From contig NZ_BOOH01000034.1 in NCBI RefSeq assembly GCF_016863135.1, forward strand, positions 59,546-123,545: a stretch of 64,000 nt of DNA, written 5' to 3'. Below, one piece after another: positions 40,222 through 48,799 of the stretch (the first letter of the stretch is position 1; every line of letters begins with the position of its first letter). The translations under genes were made by a program, and so were the position numbers. The notes beneath the pieces are model-generated. The model saw nothing but the letters and a program-made list of their open reading frames with translations, made no database searches and was not told where the DNA came from. Source of the DNA: Planobispora longispora. Its GTDB lineage: Bacteria > Actinomycetota > Actinomycetes > Streptosporangiales > Streptosporangiaceae.

Positions 40222-42753
40222 ATGGCGAACCGCTTCAAAGTGATCGCGACGGCCGTCCTGGCCGTCGCCGTCACGCTCCCCGCCGGGGCCGCCCACGCGG
40301 ACCCCGCCCCGGCCGCATCCCCCGCCCCCGCCCTCACCGGCTGCGACGCCACCCAGACCGCCCCCTCCTACACCGGCGGCGTGCCCACGCCCCGGAGCGT
40401 GCTCGGCTTCGACCTCGGCGAGCGCGAGGTCACCGTCGCCGAGTCCGACACCCTGCTGGCCGCGATCGACGCCGCCAGCGACCGGGTCGTCTCCGGCACG
40501 CTGGCCACCAGCGCCCAGGGACGCGCGCTGAAGTACGCGATCGTCGGCGCCCCCCGGAACCTCCGGGCCCTGCCCGCGATCGAGGCCGCGATCAAGACGC
40601 TGCGCAACCCGCTCACCCCCGAGCCCGCCGCCCGCGCCCTGGCCCGGAAGACGCCCGCGATCCTCTGGGTCGCCGGGAACGTCCACGGCGGCGAGGAGAG
40701 CGGCACCGACGCCGCCCTGAAGACCCTCTACGACCTCGCCGGGCGCGACGACTGCGCGGCCCGGCGCATCCTGGACAACGCCGTCGTCGTCGTCCTGCCC
40801 ACGCAGAACCCCGACGGCCGCGAGGCCGACACCCGGCGCAACGCCTACGCCTTCGACATGAACCGCGACTGGTTCGCCCGGACCCAGCCGGAGACCGACG
40901 GCAAGATCGAGCTGCTCCGGAAGTACCCGCCGCAGCTGTTCATCGACGCCCACGAGATGGGCGGCACGGAGTACTTCTTCCCGCCGAACGCCGACCCGAT
41001 CTACCACGACATCGCCGAGCCGGCGGTCTCCTGGATCAACGACGTCTACGGCGCCTCGATGATCGCCGAGTTCACCCGGCGCGGCATCCCCTTCTTCAAC
41101 CGCGACGTCTACGACCTGTTCTACATGGGCTACGGCGACACGGTCCCGGTGACCGGCTTCAACGCCGCGGGCATGACCTTCGAGAAGGGCGGCTCCTCCC
41201 CGATCGCCGCCCGCACCTTCGAGCAGTGGCTCACCCAGTGGGTCTCCCTGTCGGCCGCGGCCGACCGGAGGGCCGAGATCCTCACCGCCTGGGCGGGCAT
41301 GCACCGGGAGGCGTTCAGGCAGGGCCTGGCCGGTGAGCTGGAGCCGAACAAGGTCTACAACCCGGGCAACGAGGTCATCACCCAGGTCCCGGACCGCAAG
41401 GTCCGCCACTACTTCCTGCGCGCCGACGACCCGGCCAAGAAGGCCGGGACCGAGCTGATCGTGCGCCGCCTGCAGCGCATGGACGTGCAGGTGTTCAAGC
41501 TCGCGCGGCCGCTGACGGTAAGGGACTTCAAGGCGTACGGCCGTCCCGAGGCGAAGACCACCCTGCCCGCGGGCACCTACTGGATCCCCATGGCCCAGGG
41601 CCAGAAGCACTGGATCCAGGCCATGCTGAACGAGGACACCTACACGCCGTTCCCGTACTTCTACGACGTCACGGCCTGGAGCCTGCCGCTGCTGGCCAAC
41701 GTCTCCGGCGGCTCCTCCGGCGCCGTGCTGCTCCCGGCCGCGGTCCCGGTCAGGCCCGTCGCCGCCCCCTCGGGCCGGATCACCACCTCCCGGAAGATCG
41801 GCGTGCTCCAGCTGGCCGGTCCGGCCCAGGCCGCCAACGAGTCCACCGGCTGGCTCCGCCACCGGCTGGACCGCGACTGGCGGGTCCCGTACGAGGTGCT
41901 CGTCCCCGCCGACGTCGCCGCCGGCAGGCTCGCCGGGCTCGACGTGCTGCTGGTCCCGGACGGCCCGGCGGCGGCGGGCAACGAGACCCTCGGCGAGGCG
42001 GGCCGTGCCGCGCTGCGGGAATGGGTGGCCGCGGGCGGCCGGTACGTCGGCTGGGCGGGCGGCACGCGACTGGCCGCGCTGGCGGGCGTCTCCGGCGTCA
42101 CGCTGGCCGAGCCGACCTCCGACGTGCCCGGCTCGCTGTTCCGGACGAACGTCTCCGACGGGCCCCTGGGCGCGGGCGTCGGGCCGCACGTCATGACCTT
42201 CTACGCCTACGACCTGGTGATGCGGGCCGCCGACCCGTCCCACGCGGTCGTCTCCTACCCGGCTCCGGACTCACCCGACTGGTACGTGTCCGGCTTCGCG
42301 GCGGGCGCCGAGGAACTCGGCGGCACGGCCGCGGTGGTCGACGAGCCGGTCGGCGCGGGCCACGCGGTGCTGTTCGCCGCCGACCCGAACTTCCGCGCCT
42401 TCACCGACGGCACCGCCAAGCTCGTCGCCAACGCCGTCACCGCCGACCTGCCCTCCGCGCGGGCCAGGGCCGCGGCCCCCGCGCCGGAGGCGTCCCGCGC
42501 CGCGGCGGCCGTGCCCGACCGGGAGTCCCCGATCCGGATCACCGTCCCGGCGGCCCAGAAGGCCGAGCTCGCCGCGGTCCTGACCGGCTACGGAGCCGCC
42601 TGGACCGAGCAGCCCGCCCCCGGCGGCGCGGCCCGCCTGGTGGTCGCCAACCCCGGCGGCCTGAGCCTGGACGAGCACCCGTGGGCGGCCAGGCTCCCCG
42701 CGGCCCTGCGCGCGGCGGGCGTCTCACCGCTCGCGGTGGTCCTTCCCCGCTGA
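40222..42753 (+). CDS. Secreted M14-family zinc carboxypeptidase
   Basis: An 843-aa exported metallopeptidase. The signal peptide MANRFKVIATAVLAVAVTLP ends near AAHADP. The peptidase domain has the zinc ligands in WVAGNVHGGEESGTDA (HxxE) and FIDAHEMGG (distal His), plus NPDGREADTRRN and FDMNRDWF of the M14 fold. The remainder (about 400-843) is a long C-terminal part with a class I glutamine-amidotransferase-like look (GLDVLLVPDGPAAAGN, LREWVAAGGRYVGWAGGT), as seen in other large actinobacterial M14 proteins. A GTG at 40213 preceded by GGGTGA is an alternative start. It is followed by a very strong terminator. Confidence 0.88.
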   Translation: MANRFKVIATAVLAVAVTLPAGAAHADPAPAASPAPALTGCDATQTAPSYTGGVPTPRSVLGFDLGEREVTVAESDTLLAAIDAASDRVVSGTLATSAQGRALKYAIVGAPRNLRALPAIEAAIKTLRNPLTPEPAARALARKTPAILWVAGNVHGGEESGTDAALKTLYDLAGRDDCAARRILDNAVVVVLPTQNPDGREADTRRNAYAFDMNRDWFARTQPETDGKIELLRKYPPQLFIDAHEMGGTEYFFPPNADPIYHDIAEPAVSWINDVYGASMIAEFTRRGIPFFNRDVYDLFYMGYGDTVPVTGFNAAGMTFEKGGSSPIAARTFEQWLTQWVSLSAAADRRAEILTAWAGMHREAFRQGLAGELEPNKVYNPGNEVITQVPDRKVRHYFLRADDPAKKAGTELIVRRLQRMDVQVFKLARPLTVRDFKAYGRPEAKTTLPAGTYWIPMAQGQKHWIQAMLNEDTYTPFPYFYDVTAWSLPLLANVSGGSSGAVLLPAAVPVRPVAAPSGRITTSRKIGVLQLAGPAQAANESTGWLRHRLDRDWRVPYEVLVPADVAAGRLAGLDVLLVPDGPAAAGNETLGEAGRAALREWVAAGGRYVGWAGGTRLAALAGVSGVTLAEPTSDVPGSLFRTNVSDGPLGAGVGPHVMTFYAYDLVMRAADPSHAVVSYPAPDSPDWYVSGFAAGAEELGGTAAVVDEPVGAGHAVLFAADPNFRAFTDGTAKLVANAVTADLPSARARAAAPAPEASRAAAAVPDRESPIRITVPAAQKAELAAVLTGYGAAWTEQPAPGGAARLVVANPGGLSLDEHPWAARLPAALRAAGVSPLAVVLPR

Positions 42754-42760
42754 TCCGCCC

Positions 42761-42801
42761 GGTACGGCGTGCGTCCCCCTCGTGGGGACGCACGCCGTAC
42801 C
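42761..42801 (+). terminator. Very stable terminator hairpin
   Basis: An 18-bp perfect stem (GGTACGGCGTGCGTCCCC and its complement) around the five-base loop CTCGT, 8 nt past the M14 stop. Confidence 0.9.
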
Positions 42802-42924
42802 CCCGGCGCATCGAATGGTCCGGAACCGGGAACCCGTGGCGGGCGATCAGCCGGCCGGTATCCGGCGCCCGTGGGTGAGTGGTTAGGTATTAGAGACGAT
42901 CCGCGGGAAAGGCGGCGGTTTGGC

Positions 42925-43423
42925 ATGTCGGGGAAGCACGGCGACGACCTGTCGCACTGGATCGGCGACCCGCTGGTGGTCCAGCGGGTGTTCGACCAGC
43001 TGCCGCTGATCATCGGCGCCCTGGAGGGCCCGGAGCACCGGTTCGTGGCGACCACCGCCCTCCAGCGCGCCTACGCCGACCGCGACAGCGTGATCGGCAT
43101 GCGGTGGGAGGACGCCTACCCCGAAGTCGTCAGCCAGCAGTTCAAACCGGCCTTCGACCGGGTCTACGCCTCCGGGCAGCCGGCTCACCCGCATCGCCGG
43201 CGTCACCGGCACCCGCTCGCTGACCGTGGACCTGACCGGGGTGACCCACCTGGCCAGCGCCGGCGTCGCCGTCCTGCACCGGCTGCTCGCCCTGCACCGC
43301 GACAACGGCACCACGCTGCAGCTCTACGCGCCGATCGGCACGCCCGCCGACGTGATCCTGTCACTGGTGAACGTCGCGCACGAGACCCACGATCCGCACG
43401 ATGTATCAGACGCGTCCGATTGA
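42925..43423 (+). pseudogene. PAS-STAS remnant of a larger SpoIIE-type regulator
   Basis: The first 85 codons from the ATG give a PAS-like start (LSHWIGDPLVVQRVFDQLPL, HRFVATTALQRAYADRDSVI, FKPAFDRVYASGQP) typical of actinobacterial PAS-GAF-PP2C-STAS proteins. Around 43175-43190 the homologous reading switches to the next frame. There the chain continues as a STAS domain tail (RLTRIAGVTGTRSLTVDLTG, VTHLASAGVAVLHRLLALHR) to the stop at 43423. All intervening domains are gone and the join is out of frame. Translation from the ATG would instead run on to 43896 in nonsense sequence across the antisense gene. It looks like a large internal deletion that killed the gene. Confidence 0.75.
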
Positions 43424-43425
43424 GT

Positions 43426-43827
43426 TCAGGTCTCCACCGCCTCCCCTGCCGAGACGCGGGCCGGTCGCGGCGGGCGCCGGTCGAGCGCCTGGGCCCACTT
43501 GGCCGCGACGGCGGCGACCTGGATCAGCTCGGTCCGCAGCGCCTCGGGGTCGTCCTCGGCGAACGCCTCCAGCACCTCCTCGATCAGGATGTGCCGCCAG
43601 GTCAGCGTGCCGTCCGCGAAGGCCGCCCCGGTCTCCTCCTTGGCCCGCTCGGCATCGGCCGTCCCCTCCGGGCCGGTGCCGTCGGGGATGTCCTGGATCC
43701 CCCACCGGGCGTCCTGGGCGGCCCGCTCCGCGCCGATCTCGGCGAGCACCCGGGCCAGCGAGCCCGGCACGCCGAAGTCTCCGTCCGCGGGCGTCGTGCG
43801 CTGCGGCGTTGTTCCATCGATGTCCAC
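43426..43827 (-). CDS. Conserved hypothetical protein (MazG-like look)
   Basis: A 133-aa soluble helical protein. The conserved core is LARVLAEIGAERAAQDARWG, then DIPDGTG, LTWRHILIEEVLEAFAEDD and LRTELIQVAAVAAKWAQALD. Acidic EEVxEA and E-x-x-Q-V patterns recall all-alpha NTP pyrophosphohydrolases, and similar sequences occur in phages and actinobacteria, but I cannot name a function. The GTG at 43827 was chosen because the residues before it (to 43962) are low-complexity. Its stop is 3 nt from the end of the PAS-STAS remnant. Confidence 0.65.
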   Translation of the reverse strand: MDIDGTTPQRTTPADGDFGVPGSLARVLAEIGAERAAQDARWGIQDIPDGTGPEGTADAERAKEETGAAFADGTLTWRHILIEEVLEAFAEDDPEALRTELIQVAAVAAKWAQALDRRPPRPARVSAGEAVET

Positions 43828-44039
43828 GCCGGGGAACGCTACCGCTCCGCGACGCCCGCAGCCGATCTCCTCACCGAGATCGCGTCCCCTGGGTGACGGG
43901 GCCGGGCGCGGCGCCGGCCTCCCGGAACCCGTCGCGGAAAAATCTTCCGGGGGCGTGTCCATCCGGAGGTGTCCCGTTCGTCGTCATGGCGTACGGCGAG
44001 CACGCCGTACGAGATCACACAGAACGCAGGAGTCGGACC

Positions 44040-44390
44040 ATGAAGTACATGCTGCTGATCAACGCCGCGATGGACGATGAGACCGGCCCCGTCGGCAACG
44101 GGTGCACCGTCGAGGACTGGATGGCCTACGACAAGACCGTGAAGGACGCGGGGATCTTCGTCACCGGGCACTCGCTGGCGGATCTGGTCACCGCCACGAC
44201 GGTCCGGGTCGGTCCCGGCGGCGAGCGGACCATCACCACGGACGGGCCCTTCGCCGAGACGCGCGAGGTCCTCGGCGGCTACTACGTGATCGACGTGCCG
44301 GACCTCGACGTCGCCCTCGACTGGGCCGCCCGCTGCCCCGGGTCGTGGGGCGGCGGCTCGGTCGTGGTGCGGCCGGTCGCCGAGTTCTAG
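44040..44390 (+). CDS. YCII/DGPF-domain protein, ECF42 partner
   Basis: A 116-aa YCII-related protein with the signature TTDGPFAETREVLGGYYVIDV that gives the DGPF name. It starts MKYMLLINAAMDDETGP. ECF42-group sigma factors are regularly encoded next to one or more DGPF proteins, which are thought to take part in their regulation in place of a classical anti-sigma factor. AGGAG eight bases before the ATG supports the start. The sigma gene begins 11 nt after its stop. Confidence 0.92.
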   Translation: MKYMLLINAAMDDETGPVGNGCTVEDWMAYDKTVKDAGIFVTGHSLADLVTATTVRVGPGGERTITTDGPFAETREVLGGYYVIDVPDLDVALDWAARCPGSWGGGSVVVRPVAEF

Positions 44391-44401
44391 GCCCGACGGC
44401 C

Positions 44402-45820
44402 ATGGACGAGCGAGCCGCCGAGACCTCGGGACCCACGGGATCCGCCGGGGAACCGCCCGCCGGACCGGCTGCGGGGCCTCCCGCGGGATCCGCCGGGGAA
44501 CCGGCTGCCGGACCGGCTGCGGGGCCTCCCGCGGAGTGGGCCGTGGAGGCGGTGTTCCGTGAGGAGCGCGGCCGGTTGCTCGCCGCCCTCGCCCGCCGCT
44601 TCGGCGACCTCGACCTGGCCGAGGAGGTCGCCTCCGAGGCGGTCGAGGCGGCGCTGGTGCACTGGCCGGTCGAGGGCGTCCCGCCCAAGCCCGGCGCCTG
44701 GCTGATGACGACGGCGCGGCGCAAGGCCGTCGACCGGCTGCGGCGGGACAAGGTCTACGCCGCACGGCTCGCCATCCTGCAGGCGGAGGCGGACCGGGCC
44801 GGTCCCGTCCCGTCCCCGGACCCGGACGCCGATCTGCCCGACGAGCGGCTGCAGCTGTTCTTCACCTGCGCCCACCCGGCCCTTCCCGCCGAGGACCGGG
44901 GCGCGCTGACCCTGCGCTGTCTCGCCGGGCTGACCACGCCCGAGGTGGCACGGGCCTTCCTCGTGCCGGTCGAGACGATGGCCAAGCGCATCGTCCGGGC
45001 GAAGAAGAAGATCCGCGAGGCCCGCATCCCGTTCCGCGTGCCCGGCCCGGACGAGCTGCCCGGACGGCTGCCGGGAGTGCTCCAGGTCATCTACTCGATC
45101 TTCACCGAGGGCTACGCGGCCAGCTCGGGCCCGGATCTGCAACGGCTCGACCTCGCCGAGGAGGCCATCCGGCTGGCGCGGATCCTGCGCCGGCTGCTGC
45201 CCGCCGAGCGGGAGGTCGCGGGCCTGCTCGGACTGATGCTGCTGATCCACGCGCGGCGCGACGCACGGACCGGCCCGGACGGCGGGCTCGTGCTCCTCGA
45301 CGACCAGGACCGCGGCCGCTGGGACCGTACGATGATCGAGGAGGGCCGCGGCCTGGTGGTCGTCGCGCTGACCGGCGGCCCGCCCGGCCCGTACGGGGTG
45401 CAGGCCGCCATCGCCGCCCTGCACGACGAGGCCGCGAACGTCGCGACCACCGACTGGCCCCAGATCGTGGCGCTCTACGACGTGCTGCTCGTGCTGACCC
45501 CGTCCCCGATCGTCGCGCTGAACCGCGCCGCGGCGGTGGCGATGCGCGACGGCCCGGAGGCGGGCCTGGCGCTGCTCGACGAGCTGGCCGGCGAGCCCCG
45601 GCTGCGCGGCTACCCCCCGTACCCGACGGCCCGGGCCGACCTGCTGTTCCGGATCGGCCGCCTCCCCGAGGCCGCGGCGGCCTACCGGGAGGCGCTCGGC
45701 CTGGCCGGCAGCGAGCCCGAGCGGGCGCACCTGCGGCGCAGACTGGCCGCGGCCGAGGCGGCGGACCCGGGGGCGCGACAGGCTCGTGACGGCGGGCCGG
45801 ACGGTATGCCGCACGTGTGA
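44402..45820 (+). CDS. ECF42-type RNA polymerase sigma factor
   Basis: A 472-aa extracytoplasmic-function sigma factor with a long C-terminal extension. Region 2 lies near 50-115 (VFREERGRLLAALARRFGD, LDLAEEVASEAVEAALVHWP, AWLMTTARRKAVDRLRRDK). Region 4 lies near 150-200 (LFFTCAHPALPAEDRGALTL, GLTTPEVARAFLVPVETMAK). The remaining 270 residues are the helical TPR-like part of this group (GLMLLIHARRDARTG, LNRAAAVAMRDGPEAGLALL). The first 45 residues hold two near-identical Ala-Gly-Pro repeats (SAGEPPAGPAAGPPAG, SAGEPAAGPAAGPPAE) that are not part of the family core. It is co-transcribed with the DGPF protein. Confidence 0.92.
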   Translation: MDERAAETSGPTGSAGEPPAGPAAGPPAGSAGEPAAGPAAGPPAEWAVEAVFREERGRLLAALARRFGDLDLAEEVASEAVEAALVHWPVEGVPPKPGAWLMTTARRKAVDRLRRDKVYAARLAILQAEADRAGPVPSPDPDADLPDERLQLFFTCAHPALPAEDRGALTLRCLAGLTTPEVARAFLVPVETMAKRIVRAKKKIREARIPFRVPGPDELPGRLPGVLQVIYSIFTEGYAASSGPDLQRLDLAEEAIRLARILRRLLPAEREVAGLLGLMLLIHARRDARTGPDGGLVLLDDQDRGRWDRTMIEEGRGLVVVALTGGPPGPYGVQAAIAALHDEAANVATTDWPQIVALYDVLLVLTPSPIVALNRAAAVAMRDGPEAGLALLDELAGEPRLRGYPPYPTARADLLFRIGRLPEAAAAYREALGLAGSEPERAHLRRRLAAAEAADPGARQARDGGPDGMPHV

Positions 45821-45989
45821 CGGCGCCCGGGACGACCTGACCGGCTTGTGACGCGCGCAGCCGGTGATCACTCCGCCACCCGGCTCGACGTCTGTTTTCC
45901 GCCAGCGCCCCCCCTCGGCCGGTCACGCACACTTGATCTCGTACCCGTCACGCTCGCCGCAGCGTTCCCGACCCCCAGAGGGTGGACTC

Positions 45990-46634
45990 GTGCACAAGGT
46001 CTCCGACTTGAAGGTGCTGTACTTCGGCACGCCCGTCGTACTGATCAGCTCCCGCAACCCCGACGGCGGCGCCAACCTCGCGCCGATGTCCTCGGCGTGG
46101 TGGCTGGGCCAGTCCTGCATGCTCGGCCTCGGCAATTCCGCCCAGACCACGGCCAATCTCCGGCGGGAACGGGAGTGCGTGCTGAACCTGGCGCCGTCGT
46201 CGCTCGTCGACGCGGTCGACCGGCTCGCCATGACCACCGGCGCCCCCGTCGTGCCACGGCGCAAGGCGGAGATGGGCTATCGCTACGAGCCGCGCAAGTT
46301 CGCCGCCGCGGGGCTGACCGAACAGCCTTCGGATCTGGTCGCCCCGCCGCGCGTCCTGGAGTGCCCGATCCAGCTGGAGTGCGAGGTGGTGGCCGCGCAT
46401 CCGTTCGGCGATCACGGCGCGACCGCCACCGCGTTCCACGTCACGGTCCGCCGCGCCCACGTCCACGAGGAACTCGTCATCCCGGGGACGCACTACGTCG
46501 ACCCGATCGCCTGGGACCCGCTCATCATGAAGTTCTGCGAGTTCTTCGGCGACGCGCGCAACGTCCGGTCGTCCCGGCTCGCCGCGGGCTGGCGGATGCC
46601 GCACGACCTGCGGGCCCCGGCCGAGGTCTCCTAG
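45990..46634 (+). CDS. Flavin reductase-like FMN-binding protein
   Basis: A 214-aa split-barrel flavoprotein: VLYFGTPVVLISSRNPDGGA, APMSSAWWLGQSCMLGLGN, SAQTTANLRRERECVLNLA and IQLECEVVAAHPFGDHGATA. Family members bind FMN and reduce flavin or small substrates. It differs from the HsaB-like protein at 24240 in lacking its C-terminal pattern. GAGGG seven bases before the GTG supports the start. It stands alone, convergent with kptA. Confidence 0.8.
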   Translation: MHKVSDLKVLYFGTPVVLISSRNPDGGANLAPMSSAWWLGQSCMLGLGNSAQTTANLRRERECVLNLAPSSLVDAVDRLAMTTGAPVVPRRKAEMGYRYEPRKFAAAGLTEQPSDLVAPPRVLECPIQLECEVVAAHPFGDHGATATAFHVTVRRAHVHEELVIPGTHYVDPIAWDPLIMKFCEFFGDARNVRSSRLAAGWRMPHDLRAPAEVS

Positions 46635-46641
46635 GACCGGC

Positions 46642-47184
46642 TCAGCCCGGGAACCGGATGAACGACGGCGGGACGTGGTCGGACAGCCAGACGCCGTTGG
46701 CGCTGAGGCGGAACTCGTGCCCGGCGGCGCGCATCGCGCCCGCGTCGACGGCCAGCACGACCGGCCTGCCGCGGCGGCCCCCGACGCGGGCTGCGGTCTC
46801 GCGGTCGGGCGACAGGTGGACGTGGTGGCGGCTCATCGGCCGCAGTCCCTCGGCGCGGATCGCGGCCAGGTTGCGGGCCACCGTGCCGTGGTAGAGGAAC
46901 GCGGGCGGCTCGGTCACCGGCAGGTCGAGGTCCACGGCCACCGAGTGGCCCTGGCTGGCCCGGATCATGCCGTCCCCGACGGCGTAGCGCCGCTTGTCGT
47001 TGGCCGCCACGACCTGCTCCAGCTCGTCCCGCGAGATCGGGAACCCGTGCGCCGCCGCGGCCGACAGCAGCACGTCGATCTCCACCCAACCGCGCTCGTC
47101 CAGCGTGATCCCGATCCGCTCGGGCTGGTGCCGCAGGTGTTTCGCCAGATACTTGGAGATCTTCACCAGCCGCCGGTCGTCCAT
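46642..47184 (-). CDS. kptA: RNA 2'-phosphotransferase (KptA/Tpt1)
   Basis: A 180-aa enzyme that in yeast moves the splice-junction 2'-phosphate of tRNA to NAD+. Seen: the N-terminal winged domain SKYLAKHLRHQPERIGITLD, AHGFPISRDELEQVVAANDK, RYAVGDGMIRASQGHSV, then the ART-like domain YHGTVARNLAAIRAEGLRPM, RHHVHLSPDRETAARVG and PVVLAVDAGAM. The Arg-His-Arg-Arg set appears intact. Bacteria lack the tRNA splicing that makes its known substrate, so its bacterial role is unclear. GGAGG five bases before the ATG defines the start. Confidence 0.93.
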   Translation of the reverse strand: MDDRRLVKISKYLAKHLRHQPERIGITLDERGWVEIDVLLSAAAAHGFPISRDELEQVVAANDKRRYAVGDGMIRASQGHSVAVDLDLPVTEPPAFLYHGTVARNLAAIRAEGLRPMSRHHVHLSPDRETAARVGGRRGRPVVLAVDAGAMRAAGHEFRLSANGVWLSDHVPPSFIRFPG

Positions 47185-47264
47185 CGCGTCCTCCCCCGTA
47201 CCGGGCGACCGTCCCGTCCCGGCTCTCACGGCGTCATGAGAGCGCCGGGCCTCTCCGGCCGCCT

Positions 47265-47816
47265 TCACCCGTCCCATCCGTCGGGCAGCGTGTAGGTCCA
47301 GCCTTCCCGCCAGGCGAACGGCGCGTCCACGAGTTTTTCCAGCGGCTCCCCGCCGAGCAGGTGGTCCAGCGCCCACCGGTTGGCCGAGTGGGCGATCACC
47401 AGCACCCTGCGGCCGTCCCATCCCGCGGCCAGGTCGCGCAGGAAGTCACGGGTCTGCTCGACCACCTGCCGGTAGCTCTGCCCGCCCGGCCACGGCTCGT
47501 CGACGCGCGCGGACCGCTCGGCTGCGAGGCGGGCGACGGGCATGCCGTTCCACTCGCCGTAGTCGCACTCGCGCAGCCGGGCGTCCCGGCGGATCGGGAT
47601 CTCCCCGCCGGGAAAGGCGATCTCCGCCGTCTGCACGGCGCGGCGCAGGTCGGAGGTGAAGACCGCGGCCAGCCCGTCGTCCCGGCGGCGCTCGCCCAGG
47701 CTCCGGGCCAGCTCCCTGCCGCGCGGCGACAGCTCGCCGGGGAGCCAGCCGGTCGCGGTCCCGGCCTCGTTGTCGGTCGTGATCGAGTGCGTCTCGTAGA
47801 CGATCGTGACGGCCAC
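47265..47816 (-). CDS. Histidine-phosphatase-fold protein with altered RHG motif
   Basis: A 183-aa protein of the phosphoglycerate-mutase/phosphatase superfamily. The catalytic N-terminal motif, normally RHGxT, reads VYETHSITTDNEAGTATG. The phospho-accepting His is kept but the preceding Arg is Thr and the Gly is Ser. The second His is kept in VLVIAHSANRWALDHLLGG. Further blocks are LSPRGRELARSLGERRRDD, VFTSDLRRAVQTAEIAF and RLRECDYGEWNG. I believe a subfamily of actinobacterial proteins shares the ETHS form, so it may be functional with a different substrate. Confidence 0.82.
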   Translation of the reverse strand: MAVTIVYETHSITTDNEAGTATGWLPGELSPRGRELARSLGERRRDDGLAAVFTSDLRRAVQTAEIAFPGGEIPIRRDARLRECDYGEWNGMPVARLAAERSARVDEPWPGGQSYRQVVEQTRDFLRDLAAGWDGRRVLVIAHSANRWALDHLLGGEPLEKLVDAPFAWREGWTYTLPDGWDG

Positions 47817-47842
47817 GACAGCCGAGGCTACGTCACCTCACC

Positions 47843-48685
47843 TCACGCCGGGGAGACCCACTCGCGCAGGGCCCGGGCCAGGTTGGCCGCCGCGTCCGGG
47901 GCGTAGCGCAGGAACAGGTAGGGCTCGGCGAGCTCGATCTCGATGAGGGCCGGGCTGCCGTCGGGGAGCCGGACCATGTCCACCCGGGCGTACAGCACGC
48001 CGGGGAACTCCGCGAGGACCCGCTCGGCGAGGGCGACCTGGTCGGGCTCCGGGGTGCGGAGATCCGCCCGGGCGTTGTCGGCGTCCGGCGCGGCGGTGCC
48101 CCCGGCGAGCATCGGGTTGCGCCGTACGGTGTGACTGAGCCGCCCGCCGAAGTAGAGCAGCGAGGTCTCCCCCTCGGCCTCGACCATGTCCAGGTACGGC
48201 TGGACCATCGCGGTACGGCCCTCGGCCGCCAGCAGGGCCGCGTGGGCCCCCGCCTTCTCCCGGTCGACGGTCCTGATCGTGTCGCGGGCGCCCGCCGAGA
48301 TCGCGGGCTTGACCACGTACTCGTCGAGGACCGGCAGGTCCGCGTCCCGTCCGGGCTCGACCCAGGAGGTGGGGATGGACGGGACCGGCAGGTCGCGCAG
48401 GTAGGTCTTGTCGGTGTTGCGCTCCAGCACGGCGGCGGGGTTGGCCAGCCGGGTCACCGCCTCGACGCGGCGCGCCCAGGCCAGGAACTCCTCGCGGCGG
48501 GCCACGTAGTCCCAGACCGAGCGGACCACGACGGCGTCGAAGGAGGCCCAGTCGACGGAGGGGTCGTCCCAGCGCACGATCCGCCCGGTGATGCCCTCCT
48601 CGGCCCAGGCGGCGAGCGCGATCTCCTTCTCGTCGTCGAACCCGTCCAGGTCTTCGTACGTCACGTACGCCACGGAGATGCTCAC
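47843..48685 (-). CDS. ATP-grasp domain protein
   Basis: A 280-aa RimK/glutathione-synthetase-like ATP-grasp protein. Seen: VVVRSVWDYVARREEFLAWA, LERNTDKTYLRDLPVPSIPT, the ATP-binding YVVKPAISAGARDT, MVQPYLDMVEAEGETSLLYF and the metal-binding end GSPALIEIELAEPYLFLRYA. Members ligate a carboxylate to an amine; the substrate here is unknown. The start is a GTG. An AT-rich region with ATTTAAAT (48707-48714) lies just upstream and probably contains the promoter. Its stop is 26 nt from the phosphatase-like gene on the same strand. Confidence 0.88.
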   Translation of the reverse strand: MSISVAYVTYEDLDGFDDEKEIALAAWAEEGITGRIVRWDDPSVDWASFDAVVVRSVWDYVARREEFLAWARRVEAVTRLANPAAVLERNTDKTYLRDLPVPSIPTSWVEPGRDADLPVLDEYVVKPAISAGARDTIRTVDREKAGAHAALLAAEGRTAMVQPYLDMVEAEGETSLLYFGGRLSHTVRRNPMLAGGTAAPDADNARADLRTPEPDQVALAERVLAEFPGVLYARVDMVRLPDGSPALIEIELAEPYLFLRYAPDAAANLARALREWVSPA

Positions 48686-48799
48686 CGAAACGCCCCAAAT
48701 GTCAGCATTTAAATAACATTAGAGACATTACACATCGGAAGTGAGATCCATCCCGGCGGGTTCCGGCGCCGCCCCGGGAGGGCGTTCAGGCAGGGGCGC

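Noticed and set aside
40126..42243. 705-codon open frame opposite to the M14 peptidase
   Set aside because: Shadow frame; the opposite strand has signal peptide, zinc motifs and terminator.
48699..48719. ATGT...ACAT near-palindrome before the ATP-grasp gene
   Set aside because: The arms match only partly and the AT-rich core is explained as a promoter -10 region; not strong enough to call an operator.
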